From NCBI GenBank assembly GCA_029978335.1, contig JAPOJQ010000001.1, positions 62,001 through 126,000 on the forward strand: DNA of 64,000 bases. The letters run 5' to 3'. A program made the position numbers and the translations under genes. The stretch is from Actinomycetota bacterium. Lineage in GTDB: Bacteria; Actinomycetota; Acidimicrobiia; Acidimicrobiales; Ilumatobacteraceae. The notes beneath the pieces are model-generated. The model made no database searches. It worked only from the letters and a program-made list of their open reading frames with translations, and was not told where the DNA came from. This document shows positions 50,258-59,331 of this stretch, piece after piece (positions within the stretch are counted from its first letter, which is position 1; the number at the start of each line of letters is the position of its first letter).

Positions 50258-50824
50258 CTACGTGCATGATGCCGGCCGAGAGGCGCTCCGTTCGGCTGTG
50301 CCATCGACTGGAATGAGCATTGGCGCCATGCGACCACTGCCAAGCCAGCGTGCTGGATCCGCGTACTCCCCTGCCACCCGCACACCAAGGTGAACGGCAC
50401 CAGATGCGCGGCCAAGTAGCTCACCAGCGGAGACGGCAGTCCCTCGAGCACGTCGCGGCGTCGATGGATCCAACCCTCCAATGGTCACGAGGAGGCGGGT
50501 TGCGCCCGAACCACGCTGCAGCGTGAGAAAACGAACGCCCGCAACCTCGCCGTCGAAACTCACCACCGCATCGAGTGGCGCATTCACGTCATCGCCTGGC
50601 GCAGATCCGAATTCGAGACCGCGATTACCTGGACACCACCGACATTCAGGTGGCCGGAATGGATCGATAACCGGCGCATCGACAAGGCGATTCCAACACG
50701 GGCGCTCACCGACCGCCTCGTCAACATGAACCACGACCGCTCTCACGACTGACGCATCGTCAACAGTTCGCTGCGCACCGATGATACCGAGCATCGAGGC
50801 CAGCGCGACGAGCGCCCACCTCAT
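50258..50824 (-). CDS. degenerate M23 (LytM-like) peptidase domain protein
   Basis: A 188-residue exported protein (signal-like MRWALVALASMLGIIGAQ). Its core follows the M23 fold: RGLEFGSAPGDDVNAPLDAVVSFDGEVAG, LLVTIGGLDPS, AVSAGELLGRA, and HLGVRVAGEYADPARWL at the end. The metal ligands are largely gone: the first His position is Asn and the Asp is Glu (NRGLEF), and the HxH motif retains one His. It is probably a non-catalytic wall-binding or regulator protein. It follows the sigma factor gene by 16 bases, a position held by M23 proteins in other actinobacteria. Confidence 0.72.
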   Translation of the reverse strand: MRWALVALASMLGIIGAQRTVDDASVVRAVVVHVDEAVGERPCWNRLVDAPVIDPFRPPECRWCPGNRGLEFGSAPGDDVNAPLDAVVSFDGEVAGVRFLTLQRGSGATRLLVTIGGLDPSTPRRARGTAVSAGELLGRASGAVHLGVRVAGEYADPARWLGSGRMAPMLIPVDGTAERSASRPASCT

Positions 50825-50840
50825 GGCAGCGGATCCAGAT

Positions 50841-51638
50841 CTACAGCAGTTCGGCCGCCCGCAATCGTGACCGCAGGTGCAGCACCGACCGAGTGTGAAT
50901 CTGGGAGACGCGCGACTCGGTCACGCCGAGCACTTCGCCGATCTCGGCCAAGGTGAAGTTCTCGTCGTAGTAGAGACCGAGTACGAGCCGCTCTCGCTCG
51001 GGTAAGTCGCGAATCGCGTGACGCATCGCGGTCCTCATCTCGTCCTCTTCGACGATAGATGTTGGCGCCCGAACACCATCGCGCTCGTTGGCCTCGGGTT
51101 CGTGACCAGCAGCGACCGCTCGGTCGAGCGGACCGATCGTGGTGGTGGCGACGGCGGCTAACCATGCTGCGAGTTCGTCCTCGCTGATCCCAAGATGGCT
51201 GGCGAGGTCGGCATCTGACGGTTCGGCACCGTCGCGTCGTTCGAGTTCGCTGATCGCCTCTTCGATCCGTCGCGCCCTGCTGCGAACCGAACGCGGCACC
51301 CAGTCGAGTGCACGCAAACCGTCGTAAATGGCACCGCGAATACGGGGCGCTGCAAAGGTCTCGAACTTCGCTCCACGCCCTGGTTCGTAGCGTTCGATGG
51401 CGTCGATGAGGCCGAAGACGCCGTAGCCCACGAGGTCGGCTGGGTCGACTGACCGCGGGAGTCCTGCGCCGATACGACCAGCGACAAACTTCACCAACGG
51501 TGAATAGTGAACGATCAGATGATCCCGGGCCGAGGTCGCTCGGCGGCGGGTCCATCGTCGCCATTGCTCGTCGAGTTCGGCTGCTGCGTCGACGAGGCCA
51601 GGGCGTTGCCCTGCAGGGGGTGGCGGCGGCGGGGTCAT
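50841..51638 (-). CDS. sigma-28/FliA-WhiG family RNA polymerase sigma factor
   Basis: A 265-residue group 3 sigma factor: region 2 (RDHLIVHYSPLVKFVAGRIGAGLP..DLVGYGVFGLIDAIERYEPGRGAKFETFAAPRIRGAIYDGLR), region 3 (SVRSRARRIEEAISELERR..SDADLASHLGISEDEL) and region 4 with HTH LPERERLVLGLYYDENFTLAEIGEVLGVTESRVSQIHTRSVLHL. FliA/WhiG members control flagellar genes or sporulation; no flagellar gene is in the window. It overlaps xerC by four bases. A proline-rich start (PPPPPP) is odd. Confidence 0.92.
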   Translation of the reverse strand: MTPPPPPPAGQRPGLVDAAAELDEQWRRWTRRRATSARDHLIVHYSPLVKFVAGRIGAGLPRSVDPADLVGYGVFGLIDAIERYEPGRGAKFETFAAPRIRGAIYDGLRALDWVPRSVRSRARRIEEAISELERRDGAEPSDADLASHLGISEDELAAWLAAVATTTIGPLDRAVAAGHEPEANERDGVRAPTSIVEEDEMRTAMRHAIRDLPERERLVLGLYYDENFTLAEIGEVLGVTESRVSQIHTRSVLHLRSRLRAAELL

Positions 51639-52546
51639 GCCCGTGGATGTGACTGTCGATATGCCGCCGCCAGCCGCTCTCGGCTGACGTGGGTGTAGCG
51701 CTGCGTGGTCGCCACATCGGAGTGGCCAAGCAGTTCTTGGACCGAACGAAGATCAGCGCCGCCATCGAGTAGGTGCGTGGCAAAGGTGTGCCGAAGGGCG
51801 TGTGGATGCGTTGGCGATGGACTGCGGCGGTCGAGGATGCGGCGCACATCGCGTGGTGTGAGGCGATGTCCTCGTTCGTTGGCGAACAGCGCACCCTCGA
51901 GATCGGCAGGTACCACCTCAGCGCGAACGTCCAACCACGCGCGCACCGCGTCGATCGTTGGTTCGCCGAGTGGCACTCGACGCTCTTTTGAACCCTTACC
52001 CCACACGCGCAACATCTCTGCGTCGAGGTCGAGCGCAGCCACGTCAATCGAACAGAGTTCAGAGACGCGAAGGCCTGATCCGTACAACATCTCCAACACC
52101 GCATCATCGCGGCGACGTCGCCACTCTGGCTCTTCCGGGTCGACGGGCGGTTCGAGAAGACCTTCAATTTCTCTGCGCTCCAGCACCCGAGGAAGCCGTC
52201 CTGATCGGCCGGACACATGCACACCGATCGTCGGGTCGACAGTCACGATCGCTGTGTCGATCGCCCAACCGAAGTACCGACGGATCGACGCTGCCTTGCG
52301 AGCAATGCTGCGTTGCGCATATTGACGGGTGGTGAGATGAGCGATGTATCGACGCACCACGGTGCGGGTCACGCCCGCCGGGCTCTCGATGTTGAGCCGA
52401 AGGACCCACGTTGCAAACAGCACAACATCGGATCGATAGGCCTCGACGCTGCGCTCGGACAACGAGGTGAGCGACGCGACGAAGTCGTCCACACGCCACG
52501 ACACCGCGTCGAACCCTGCGTCGGGTGGCGAGGAGTCGTCGGCCAT
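51635..52546 (-). CDS. xerC: tyrosine recombinase XerC/XerD
   Basis: A 303-residue site-specific recombinase. SAM-like N-terminal domain, then catalytic residues: Arg in LYGSGLRVSELCSID, Lys in GKGSKERRVPL, His/Arg in HPHALRHTFATHLLDGGADLRSVQELLGH and Tyr in TTQRYTHVSRERL. It resolves chromosome dimers at dif. The location between dprA and the sigma gene is the usual xerC position in actinobacteria. Confidence 0.93.
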   Translation of the reverse strand: MADDSSPPDAGFDAVSWRVDDFVASLTSLSERSVEAYRSDVVLFATWVLRLNIESPAGVTRTVVRRYIAHLTTRQYAQRSIARKAASIRRYFGWAIDTAIVTVDPTIGVHVSGRSGRLPRVLERREIEGLLEPPVDPEEPEWRRRRDDAVLEMLYGSGLRVSELCSIDVAALDLDAEMLRVWGKGSKERRVPLGEPTIDAVRAWLDVRAEVVPADLEGALFANERGHRLTPRDVRRILDRRSPSPTHPHALRHTFATHLLDGGADLRSVQELLGHSDVATTQRYTHVSRERLAAAYRQSHPRA

Positions 52547-52564
52547 GGGGCCGAGGGTATTCGC

Positions 52565-53689
52565 TCACTGGGGTGTGACCGGGTGCACCAAACGCGAACC
52601 CGCCACTTCGATCCATCCATCGCGCTCACATAGCGTGCCGGCGGCGAGGAGATCAGCCACGGCCATCGCAACCAGACCAATCCCGAGTTCGCAGTCCGCC
52701 ACGATTGAGTCGAGCGTCGCCGGACCAGCTGCGCACCGTTCCACTACCTCTGCGCTCACCGCATCGAGCGGCGTGCTCACGGGCGCAGGCAAGTGCCGCA
52801 CCCCTGATCCAACAGCTTCGAGGATGTCGACAACGCTCGTTGCCGGCGTCGCGCCATCACGAAGCAACAGATTCGTGCCCGCACTCGCTCGTGACTTTGG
52901 CGATCCCGGAACCACCATGACCTCGATACCTCGATCGAGACAGGCGCGAGCGGTGATCAGGCTTCCACCGTGCTCACGACTTTCCACCACGACGAGCACC
53001 CTCGACAGTGCGGCGATGATGCGGTTACGCAATGGAAACCGAAACGCATCAGGAGCGGTCCCGGGCGGCCACTCCGAGAGGAGCAAATGGCTATCGATCA
53101 GCTGCTCCCACAGTCGCACATTTCGCTTCGGGTAGCACTCGTCGAGTCCATTACCGACGACCGCAACACACCGTGCTATCGCCGAAGATGCGTTGACTGC
53201 GCCCCGATGCGCAGCAGCATCGATTCCAAGTGCGAGACCGGACACCACGCAGATCCCCGCCTCGGCAAGTGCTGCACCGAGTTCTTCAGCAGTCGCACGC
53301 CCGGCGGCCGTGGCATTGCGGGTGCCGACGATGCCCACGCGTTCGGCATTCAGCGCCGAGAGTTCACCTCGATAGAACAACACCCCCGGCCGCTCCGGGT
53401 CATCGGCAAGACACTGCGGGTACTCGGCCGATCCCACTGTGGTGACGCCGATTGCTGACTCCGCTATGAGCCGAGCCATCACTCCTTCGTCAACTGCCCG
53501 TGCTTGCACAGTGAGGCGCTCGAGGAGAGAGTCGCTCATGGCCATCGAGTCACCCGGTGCGCGCCCGGCTCGCAGCTCTTGGAGGGCGTTGGTTGGTGAT
53601 CGGTCGAGCAACAGCCGCTGAAGGCGGCGACGCGACATCGACGCCAGCCCTGCGAGGACGCTCGCCGCCACCTGATCATCGGTCGTCAT
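52565..53689 (-). CDS. dprA: DNA-protecting protein DprA
   Basis: A 374-residue DprA/Smf that loads RecA on incoming single-stranded DNA. The Rossmann-like core shows YPQCLADDPERPGVLFYRGELSAL, VGIVGTRNATAAGRATAEELG, VSGLALGIDAAAHRGAV, NGLDECYPKRNVRLWEQLI, LLSEWPPGTAPDAFRFPLRNRIIAALS and VVESREHGGSLITARACLDRG. A C-terminal winged-helix is present. Overlaps the comM stop (ATGA). Confidence 0.94.
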   Translation of the reverse strand: MTTDDQVAASVLAGLASMSRRRLQRLLLDRSPTNALQELRAGRAPGDSMAMSDSLLERLTVQARAVDEGVMARLIAESAIGVTTVGSAEYPQCLADDPERPGVLFYRGELSALNAERVGIVGTRNATAAGRATAEELGAALAEAGICVVSGLALGIDAAAHRGAVNASSAIARCVAVVGNGLDECYPKRNVRLWEQLIDSHLLLSEWPPGTAPDAFRFPLRNRIIAALSRVLVVVESREHGGSLITARACLDRGIEVMVVPGSPKSRASAGTNLLLRDGATPATSVVDILEAVGSGVRHLPAPVSTPLDAVSAEVVERCAAGPATLDSIVADCELGIGLVAMAVADLLAAGTLCERDGWIEVAGSRLVHPVTPQ

Positions 53690-55209
53690 GCCGCACCTGC
53701 GTGGGCACGACGAGCGATCACGGCGCGCATTGACAACGCAACGGTGATGTCCTCGTCCGACAACACGGCATCGGTGCGCCCGGCGAGGTCGGCAATGGTG
53801 CGAGCCGAGCGTCGGACACGGTGGTAGCCACGGCCAGTGAGCCTGCCGTGCTCCATCTCTCGACGAAGTCGCAGTGCCGCGTCAGGGTCTGGAATGGCCC
53901 ACTGGTCGAGCAGCACACCTTCGAGAGATGCGTTCAACACGCCCGCTCGTTCAAGCGCGACCGTCCGTGCCGAGGCAACGCGCGCCGCAACGACAGCGGT
54001 TGGTTCGCTGGCGCCATCACCCATGAGTTCACCAACGGCCGGTCGTGCCACGGCCACCCTCAGATCGAAGCGGTCGAGCAGCGGACCGGACAGTCGACCG
54101 AGGTACCGCTGCCGGGATCGCTCGTCGCACTCGCACGAGCCCGGAGCACTTCCCTCCCCGCATGGACAGGGATTGGTCGCACCGACGAGCTGGAAGCGGG
54201 CCGGGAGCGTCACGTGATGGTTCACCCGCCCAACCGCCACCGTTCCCGATTCCACCGCTTCGCGCAGGGTGTCGAGCACCGAAGGAGCGAACTGGCCCAT
54301 CTCGTCGACAAACAAGACGCCACCATGCGCGAGTGAAACTTCGCCTGGACGCATGTAATGCGAGCCACCGCCCACCATCGCCGCCGCTGACGAGGTGTGG
54401 TGGGGCGAGCGGAACGGCGGGCGCCGCACCAACCCCTCGGCGGGCAGCGATACCCCCGCCGCTGACCGGATCATCGTCGCTTCGAGTGCCACATCGGGCT
54501 CGAGGTCTGGCAGCAAACCAGGAAGGCGCGTCGCCAACATCGTTTTGCCCGAACCGGGAGCACCAACGAATAACAGGTGATGCCCGCCGGCAGCAGCGAC
54601 TTCAAGTGCAAGTCGAGCAACCGGTTGGCCGCGCACCTCGGCGAGGTCAGGCACATGCTCATCGTCGACGACTGCACGTACCGGGGCGACGGCCTCGGCC
54701 CATTGCGCAGACCCTGACAACGCATCGACCAGTCCACGCAATGATGCAGCGGCACGAATGCGTCCGCTGGCTACCACGCGCGCTTCGCTCACACCATCAG
54801 GCGGCACCACCCAATCGTTCTCTGCACGCACACCAACGATGGGAGCGACGCCGGGAACGTGGCGAATAGAGCCATCGAGCCCGAGTTCTCCGACGAAGGC
54901 AAGCGCACCAACCGCCTCGGCGGTCAATTGATCAGTGGCGATGAGCACACCGACGGCGATCGCAAGATCGAGTCCTGAACCAGTCTTTCGGTGACGTGGA
55001 GGCGCAAGGTTGACCGTGATCCGCCGATCAGGCCATTCGAGTCCCGACGACATCAGCGCCGCGCGAACACGGTCGCGCGCTTCGCGGCACGCCTCATCTG
55101 GTAACCCGAGCATCGAGAAGCCCGGAAGGCCCCGGCCGACGTGCACCTCGACGGTGACCGGGTAACCACGTGCGCCGAGCAACGTGGCAGAAGGAACAGA
55201 TGCGATCAC
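53686..55209 (-). CDS. comM: YifB/ComM Mg-chelatase-like AAA+ protein
   Basis: A 507-residue branch-migration helicase family member: Lon-protease-like N-terminal domain (SATLLGARGYPVTVEVHVGRGLPGFSMLGLPDEA), AAA+ Walker A VGAPGSGKTMLA, Mg-chelatase motif SPHHTSSAAAMVGGG, Walker B HGGVLFVDEMGQF and sensor GATNPCPCGEGS with zinc-like cysteines. The GTG at 55209 is five bases after GGAGG, so I use it instead of the track start. First gene of comM-dprA-xerC-sigma-M23. Confidence 0.93.
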   Translation of the reverse strand: MIASVPSATLLGARGYPVTVEVHVGRGLPGFSMLGLPDEACREARDRVRAALMSSGLEWPDRRITVNLAPPRHRKTGSGLDLAIAVGVLIATDQLTAEAVGALAFVGELGLDGSIRHVPGVAPIVGVRAENDWVVPPDGVSEARVVASGRIRAAASLRGLVDALSGSAQWAEAVAPVRAVVDDEHVPDLAEVRGQPVARLALEVAAAGGHHLLFVGAPGSGKTMLATRLPGLLPDLEPDVALEATMIRSAAGVSLPAEGLVRRPPFRSPHHTSSAAAMVGGGSHYMRPGEVSLAHGGVLFVDEMGQFAPSVLDTLREAVESGTVAVGRVNHHVTLPARFQLVGATNPCPCGEGSAPGSCECDERSRQRYLGRLSGPLLDRFDLRVAVARPAVGELMGDGASEPTAVVAARVASARTVALERAGVLNASLEGVLLDQWAIPDPDAALRLRREMEHGRLTGRGYHRVRRSARTIADLAGRTDAVLSDEDITVALSMRAVIARRAHAGAA

Positions 55210-55293
55210 GGCGACCTCCACAACATGAGTGAGTAGGAGGCAGGCCTCAATCGATGACCGCAACGTAGACGGCGGGTGTGTCACACTCGCCCG

Positions 55294-55746
55294 GTGGACA
55301 CGAACCGTCTGAAGATCATCGCGTCAGCGCTGACGGTCGGGCTCATCTTGAGCAGTTGTGGACCGAGTGACCCCACTCCCAACGCCGCTCAGTTCTGCGC
55401 GGAAGTCGCCGACAATCGCGCTGCAATTGTCGCCCCCACCGTGACGTCAGATCTCGACGTCGATGAGATTGTTGCGCTCCACCAACGCCTCGCCGCTCTC
55501 GCCCCTCTCGCGATTGCCGTCGAATGGTCAGCGCTCACCGAAGCAGTCGAAACAGCGGCCACCGTCGTACCCAACGATGGCGCTTCAGTTCAACGAGCAG
55601 TCGACGCCGCCTATCGAAGCGAATCGGCGGCGGTCGACGTTGCCGAGTGGGTGCGCGCGTCGTGTGGGGTGGACCTTGGACCGGTCACCACATTGGTGCC
55701 ACATGACCAGCCCGAACCGGCTACTCCGGTCGGCGCCGATCAGTGA
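55294..55746 (+). CDS. small secreted lipoprotein, function unknown
   Basis: A 150-residue protein starting at the GTG at 55294: signal peptide LKIIASALTVGLILSSCGPS with lipobox LSSC. The mature part contains two spaced Cys (FCAEVADNRAAI and RASCGVDLGPV), likely a disulphide, and is mostly helical. A CACACT lies six bases before the GTG. I recognise no family beyond generic actinobacterial lipoproteins. Its stop adjoins the convergent clpP. Confidence 0.7.
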   Translation: MDTNRLKIIASALTVGLILSSCGPSDPTPNAAQFCAEVADNRAAIVAPTVTSDLDVDEIVALHQRLAALAPLAIAVEWSALTEAVETAATVVPNDGASVQRAVDAAYRSESAAVDVAEWVRASCGVDLGPVTTLVPHDQPEPATPVGADQ

Positions 55747-56349
55747 TCAGAGCATTTCGCCGCGGCGAAGAATGACTCGGTCGCACAATCCGTAGTCCTG
55801 GGCCTGCTCGGCCGTGAACCAACGGTCGCGCTCTGAGTCAGCCTGAACCTGCTCGAGTGCTTGTCCGGAGTGCTGTGCGATCAACTCGGCCATACGGCGC
55901 TTGGTGTACGCCAGCTGCTCGGCCTGAATTGCAATGTCGGCCGCCTGGCCACGAAGACCTGCGAGCGGCTGATGCATCATGATCCGAGCGTTCGGAAGGC
56001 TGTAGCGCTTTCCCGCCGCACCCGCGGTGAGCAAGAACTGACCCATCGACGCAGCCAGACCCAAACACACCGTCGCCACATCACACGAGACGAACTGCAT
56101 CGTGTCGTAGATCGCCATACCGGCAGTCACGGAACCACCCGGCGAATTGATGTAGAGCCAGATATCGGCGGCCGGGTCCTCGCCCTCGAGATAGAGCAAC
56201 TGCGCGCAGATCTGATTCGCGATGTCGTCGTTGACATCCGATCCGAGCAGGACCACTCGGTTCTTCAACAAGCGATTGAAGACATCGCTTCGGGGGTCGA
56301 ACCCACCATCGAGTGCGAGCGGTGCGGATGCAGTGGACTCCATTGCCAT
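55747..56349 (-). CDS. clpP: ATP-dependent Clp protease proteolytic subunit
   Basis: A 200-residue ClpP with catalytic Ser101 in [14 protein letters not shown], His126 in [11 protein letters not shown] and Asp171 in [15 protein letters not shown]; the oxyanion loop [19 protein letters not shown] is intact. The processed N-terminus would follow the Ala/Gly-rich start. It is monocistronic, whereas many actinobacteria have clpP1-clpP2 in tandem; the second copy and clpX are not in this window. Confidence 0.95.
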   Translation of the reverse strand: MAMESTASAPLALDGGFDPRSDVFNRLLKNRVVLLGSDVNDDIANQICAQLLYLEGEDPAADIWLYINSPGGSVTAGMAIYDTMQFVSCDVATVCLGLAASMGQFLLTAGAAGKRYSLPNARIMMHQPLAGLRGQAADIAIQAEQLAYTKRRMAELIAQHSGQALEQVQADSERDRWFTAEQAQDYGLCDRVILRRGEML

Positions 56350-56355
56350 GGGGTG

Positions 56356-56361
56356 AGGCTA
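56356..56361 (-). promoter_or_regulatory. putative leaderless -10 (TAGCCT) of clpP
   Basis: TAGCCT on the minus strand is followed by six bases and the clpP ATG; no Shine-Dalgarno. Confidence 0.55.
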
Positions 56362-56380
56362 CCTGCGAGCACCGTCGACG

Positions 56381-57592
56381 TCAGCGTGCAACTCCCGACA
56401 ACACGATCGCCACGGGTCGCTCAGGACGAAAACCCTCATCGAGATCAGCCATGAGTCCTGCCAATCCAGCCGTTCCCGTCGGCGATGTGGGTGGTCCGGT
56501 GCGCTCGACGAGCGATGCAGCCGCCACGATCGACGACTCGGGTGCGATCACCGTACGACCCCGACTTGCGAGCACGGACCGCCGCACACCGATCCAGTCA
56601 TAGGTCTCATCATCGAGAATGCCATCAGCCAACGACGTCGGGGCCGACCACGGCATCATCACCTCGGCCCAATGATGTTCAGGGTCAGTGACATGGATCG
56701 CTCGTTCCATCGCAGCTGCAAATGGCGCGCACCCCTGCGCCTGCACGGCCACCAACGGCACCTCCCTACCGAGTCCGGCGCTGAGGCACGTTGCCAAGGC
56801 GCCGCCGCCGATTTGGACGTACACCGCCTCAAGCCCAGAGTCGGGCAGGGACTCGGCCATTTCCCAACCAATGGTTCGTCCGGTATCAAGACACCACGCA
56901 TTCGCGGGGCCTTGCACACTGAATGGAACGGCCCCATCGGCAACCGCGGCCCGGAATCCGGCCATTGCCGGATCACCGAGAGCACCATCATCACGGCGCT
57001 CACACCGGTGCACCTCGGCCCCAAGCCGGTCGAGACCGTCGCCAAAAGCGTCGTCCATCCATGTCGGCACGAAGACGCGTATCGGCCAGCCTTGGCTCGA
57101 CGCGATCGTCGCCGCAGCAAGAGCGGCATTACCGCACGACGAGATCGCCAGCGCAGGACGCTCGGTCAACAATCCGAGCGTCTCAGCGACTCGAAGGTGG
57201 AGCATGATGCCGATGAGATGGCGGGCCTTGTGCGAGCCGGCTACCGAGTGCGTTTCGTCTTTGGCCCACACATTGATTCCAAGAGCTGCCGACAACGCCG
57301 CGTGCCGCCCAAACGGTGAGGTCGCAAAGCCCCCGGCCACCGTCGAGGCGATGTGAAGGGTGTCGTCGTCGGACATCCCATTCGCCCGAGCGAACGCCCA
57401 CCACGCGCAACGACGGCGATAACGGATGATGGGCTCGGTCGTTCGCGTGTCCACCGGCTCAACAACGCCGTCGTCAACGAATTCGAGCAGGTGATGTGGG
57501 TCATCGGGAGCAGCGTTGGGGCACGCCCAGGTGAACGGTTGAACGATCTCGACGCTGGCATCGCAGACCGCGCAACGCAGGCCGGTAATCAC
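56381..57592 (-). CDS. threonine synthase-like PLP enzyme (fold type II)
   Basis: A 403-residue fold-II PLP protein. It begins with a cysteine pair, LRCAVCDASVEIVQPFTWACPN, like the zinc-ribbon-type start of some threonine synthases, followed by GGFATSPFGRHAALSAALGINVWAKDE, the PLP lysine in SHKARHLIG, ISSCGNAALAAATIAS (phosphate-binding loop) and VYVQIGGGALATCLSAGLG. The fold is threonine synthase/diaminopropionate ammonia-lyase-like, but a substrate cannot be fixed. It lies 12 bases after another fold-II enzyme; together they may degrade an unusual amino acid. Confidence 0.78.
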   Translation of the reverse strand: MITGLRCAVCDASVEIVQPFTWACPNAAPDDPHHLLEFVDDGVVEPVDTRTTEPIIRYRRRCAWWAFARANGMSDDDTLHIASTVAGGFATSPFGRHAALSAALGINVWAKDETHSVAGSHKARHLIGIMLHLRVAETLGLLTERPALAISSCGNAALAAATIASSQGWPIRVFVPTWMDDAFGDGLDRLGAEVHRCERRDDGALGDPAMAGFRAAVADGAVPFSVQGPANAWCLDTGRTIGWEMAESLPDSGLEAVYVQIGGGALATCLSAGLGREVPLVAVQAQGCAPFAAAMERAIHVTDPEHHWAEVMMPWSAPTSLADGILDDETYDWIGVRRSVLASRGRTVIAPESSIVAAASLVERTGPPTSPTGTAGLAGLMADLDEGFRPERPVAIVLSGVAR

Positions 57593-57604
57593 ATCAACGT
57601 CCGC

Positions 57605-59128
57605 TCAGCTGGTGGCGACACGTGCGTTGAAGTCATCGATCATCTCGTCCCACACGCCGACATAGCGACGAAGGCCAACCCAGAACGATTGATCCCGCCG
57701 CTGCTCAAACAGTTCAAACGGCGTTCCTTGCTGTTCAACCCAGGTGTAATACCCGAGGTTAAACACGCGCCGACGATCCGCTTCGGTCATGTCGATCATG
57801 TGCTCAGTCGACACATGACCGAGATGGCGACCAAAAATCTCGGCCGCATCGGCGGTGGTGCACTCGCCTCCGAATCGTCCAGCAAGGGTCTTGGCGCGCT
57901 CGCTCGGGTAGAGCGCACTGCCATCGGTCGCCACAGTGACGAGGGCATCATCGGGGCCAAGGTCCAACAGACGCGCCGTCTTGATCGCGGCGAGCGTGTT
58001 GCAGATCGCCGAGAACCCGAAATGGGTGAGCGCCTCGATCGTCGCGACATCGACGCCCTTGACATCGGCCAGATACGCCTGCCCAGCGGGCGTGTTGAAC
58101 AGCACGTCCAAATCGTCGGTGGCGTGGTCGCTGATGGCGCACACGACATCGGTGTTCATCACGTTATGAATGAGCGGGATGTGCTTGTCGCCGATGCCTT
58201 GAATGTTGTGCTCGCCGTAGCCGTTCTCAAGCATCGTTGGGCACTCCAATGCCTCAACCGCAACGATGCGGGTCCCATACTCGTCTTTCAGCCGATCACC
58301 CGCTGCGATCGTTCCAGCAGAACCGGTTGCCGACGTGAATGCGGCGAGGCGCAGATCTCGGCCTGACGATGCCCGCACATGCTCGAACGCATGAGCGAGC
58401 GCCCGACCCGTCACGGTGAAGTGGCCAAGGTGGTTGCCGAACTCGGAGAACTGATTGAGGATGAAGTTCTCCGGGTCACGTGCGAGCGCGTTACACGCGT
58501 CGTAGATCTCTTTGACGTTCGACTCGGTTCCCGTCGTGCGGATGACATCGTCAGCAGGGTTCTCGCACCAGCGGTCAAGCCAATCAAAACGTTCCTGACT
58601 CATGCCTTCGGGAAGGATCGCCACACCTCGGCTTGCCATGATGCGGCTGATCGCAATACCACCGCGGGCGTAGTTGCCCGTCGATGGCCACACGGCGCGG
58701 TGACGCGTTGGATCGAATTGCCCGGTGACCACTCGAGGCGCAAGGCATGCGTAGGCAGCCAACACCTTGTGCGCTGTGATCATCGGGAAGCGATCACCAA
58801 AGACCACGATGATCGGGCTCTGCACCCCGGTCACCGACGGCGGCAACACCACGTGATCGGGAACGTCAACGCGGCCACCGACAAGGTTGTTGTACCAGTG
58901 CACCCGCCAGAGATTCCGAGCATCTGGCCCTTGTGGGTCGGCGTCGCCCACGCGATCGTCGTGACTGAACCGCGATGGGTCCGCGAGCTGAGCGAACGTT
59001 GGCAATGTGATGCCGCGTTCGCGGAAACGCTGAACCGAATTCGCCAGAGCCGACTCGTCGACGACGCGATCGGCAAGCCCGAATTGATTCTCAAGTGCGT
59101 CGGCGAGGGTCGAATCAGTCACGGTCAC
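57605..59128 (-). CDS. cysteine synthase/D-serine dehydratase-like PLP enzyme, 507 residues
   Basis: A long fold-II PLP enzyme of uncertain reaction. Features: [22 protein letters not shown] with a candidate PLP lysine, the phosphate/substrate loop [18 protein letters not shown], the glycine loop [21 protein letters not shown] and C-terminal [16 protein letters not shown]. The N-terminal 110 residues and the C-terminal 60 are extensions on the cysteine synthase core. GTG start. A 15-base palindrome overlaps the inferred promoter, so it is probably repressor-controlled. First gene of a two-gene PLP operon. Confidence 0.75.
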   Translation of the reverse strand: MTVTDSTLADALENQFGLADRVVDESALANSVQRFRERGITLPTFAQLADPSRFSHDDRVGDADPQGPDARNLWRVHWYNNLVGGRVDVPDHVVLPPSVTGVQSPIIVVFGDRFPMITAHKVLAAYACLAPRVVTGQFDPTRHRAVWPSTGNYARGGIAISRIMASRGVAILPEGMSQERFDWLDRWCENPADDVIRTTGTESNVKEIYDACNALARDPENFILNQFSEFGNHLGHFTVTGRALAHAFEHVRASSGRDLRLAAFTSATGSAGTIAAGDRLKDEYGTRIVAVEALECPTMLENGYGEHNIQGIGDKHIPLIHNVMNTDVVCAISDHATDDLDVLFNTPAGQAYLADVKGVDVATIEALTHFGFSAICNTLAAIKTARLLDLGPDDALVTVATDGSALYPSERAKTLAGRFGGECTTADAAEIFGRHLGHVSTEHMIDMTEADRRRVFNLGYYTWVEQQGTPFELFEQRRDQSFWVGLRRYVGVWDEMIDDFNARVATS

Positions 59129-59129
59129 C

Positions 59130-59144
59130 TTGACAGTCTGTCAA
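59130..59144 (-). promoter_or_regulatory. 15-base palindromic operator overlapping a -10 element
   Basis: TTGACAG-T-CTGTCAA is a perfect inverted repeat (7+1+7) one base before the GTG of the 507-residue PLP enzyme. On the minus strand it contains CAGACT (59135-59140), six bases from the GTG, so a bound repressor would block a leaderless promoter. Confidence 0.7.
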
Positions 59145-59208
59145 AGGACGACGGTGACTGCACGGAGCGGGCGAACCTTCGATGCGGCAGCGGTACCATC
59201 ACGGGCCT

Positions 59209-59288
59209 GCGGGCGTGGCGGAACTGGCAGACGCGCAGGATTTAGGTTCCTGTTCTTCGGAGTGTGGGTTCGAGTCCCACCGCCCGCA
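59209..59288 (+). tRNA. tRNA-Leu (anticodon UAG)
   Basis: 80 bases fold as a class II tRNA: acceptor GCGGGCG/CGCCCGC, D arm with GGCGGAACTGGCAGACGC, anticodon stem CAGGA/TCCTG with loop TTTAGGT (anticodon TAG, reading CUA and related codons), a variable arm and T arm GTGGG-TTCGAGT-CCCAC, discriminator A. The CCA end is not encoded. The D arm, variable arm and anticodon fit leucine. Confidence 0.95.
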
Positions 59289-59331
59289 CGGTACATCGAC
59301 ATTCGAGCGTTGGTGCATCGGAGGTGCAGCA

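Noticed and set aside
48926-50269. 447-codon plus-strand ORF opposite tsf and rpsB
   Set aside because: It spans two highly conserved minus-strand genes and its low-complexity translation shows no recognisable domain, so it is a shadow ORF.
57353-58366. 337-codon plus-strand ORF antisense to the PLP enzyme genes
   Set aside because: No domain, and both minus-strand genes beneath it have strong PLP motifs.
59182-59331. N-terminal part of the 89-codon ORF over tRNA-Leu
   Set aside because: It reads through the tRNA gene. Only the part from the ATG at 59332, which has its own ribosome binding site, is credible.
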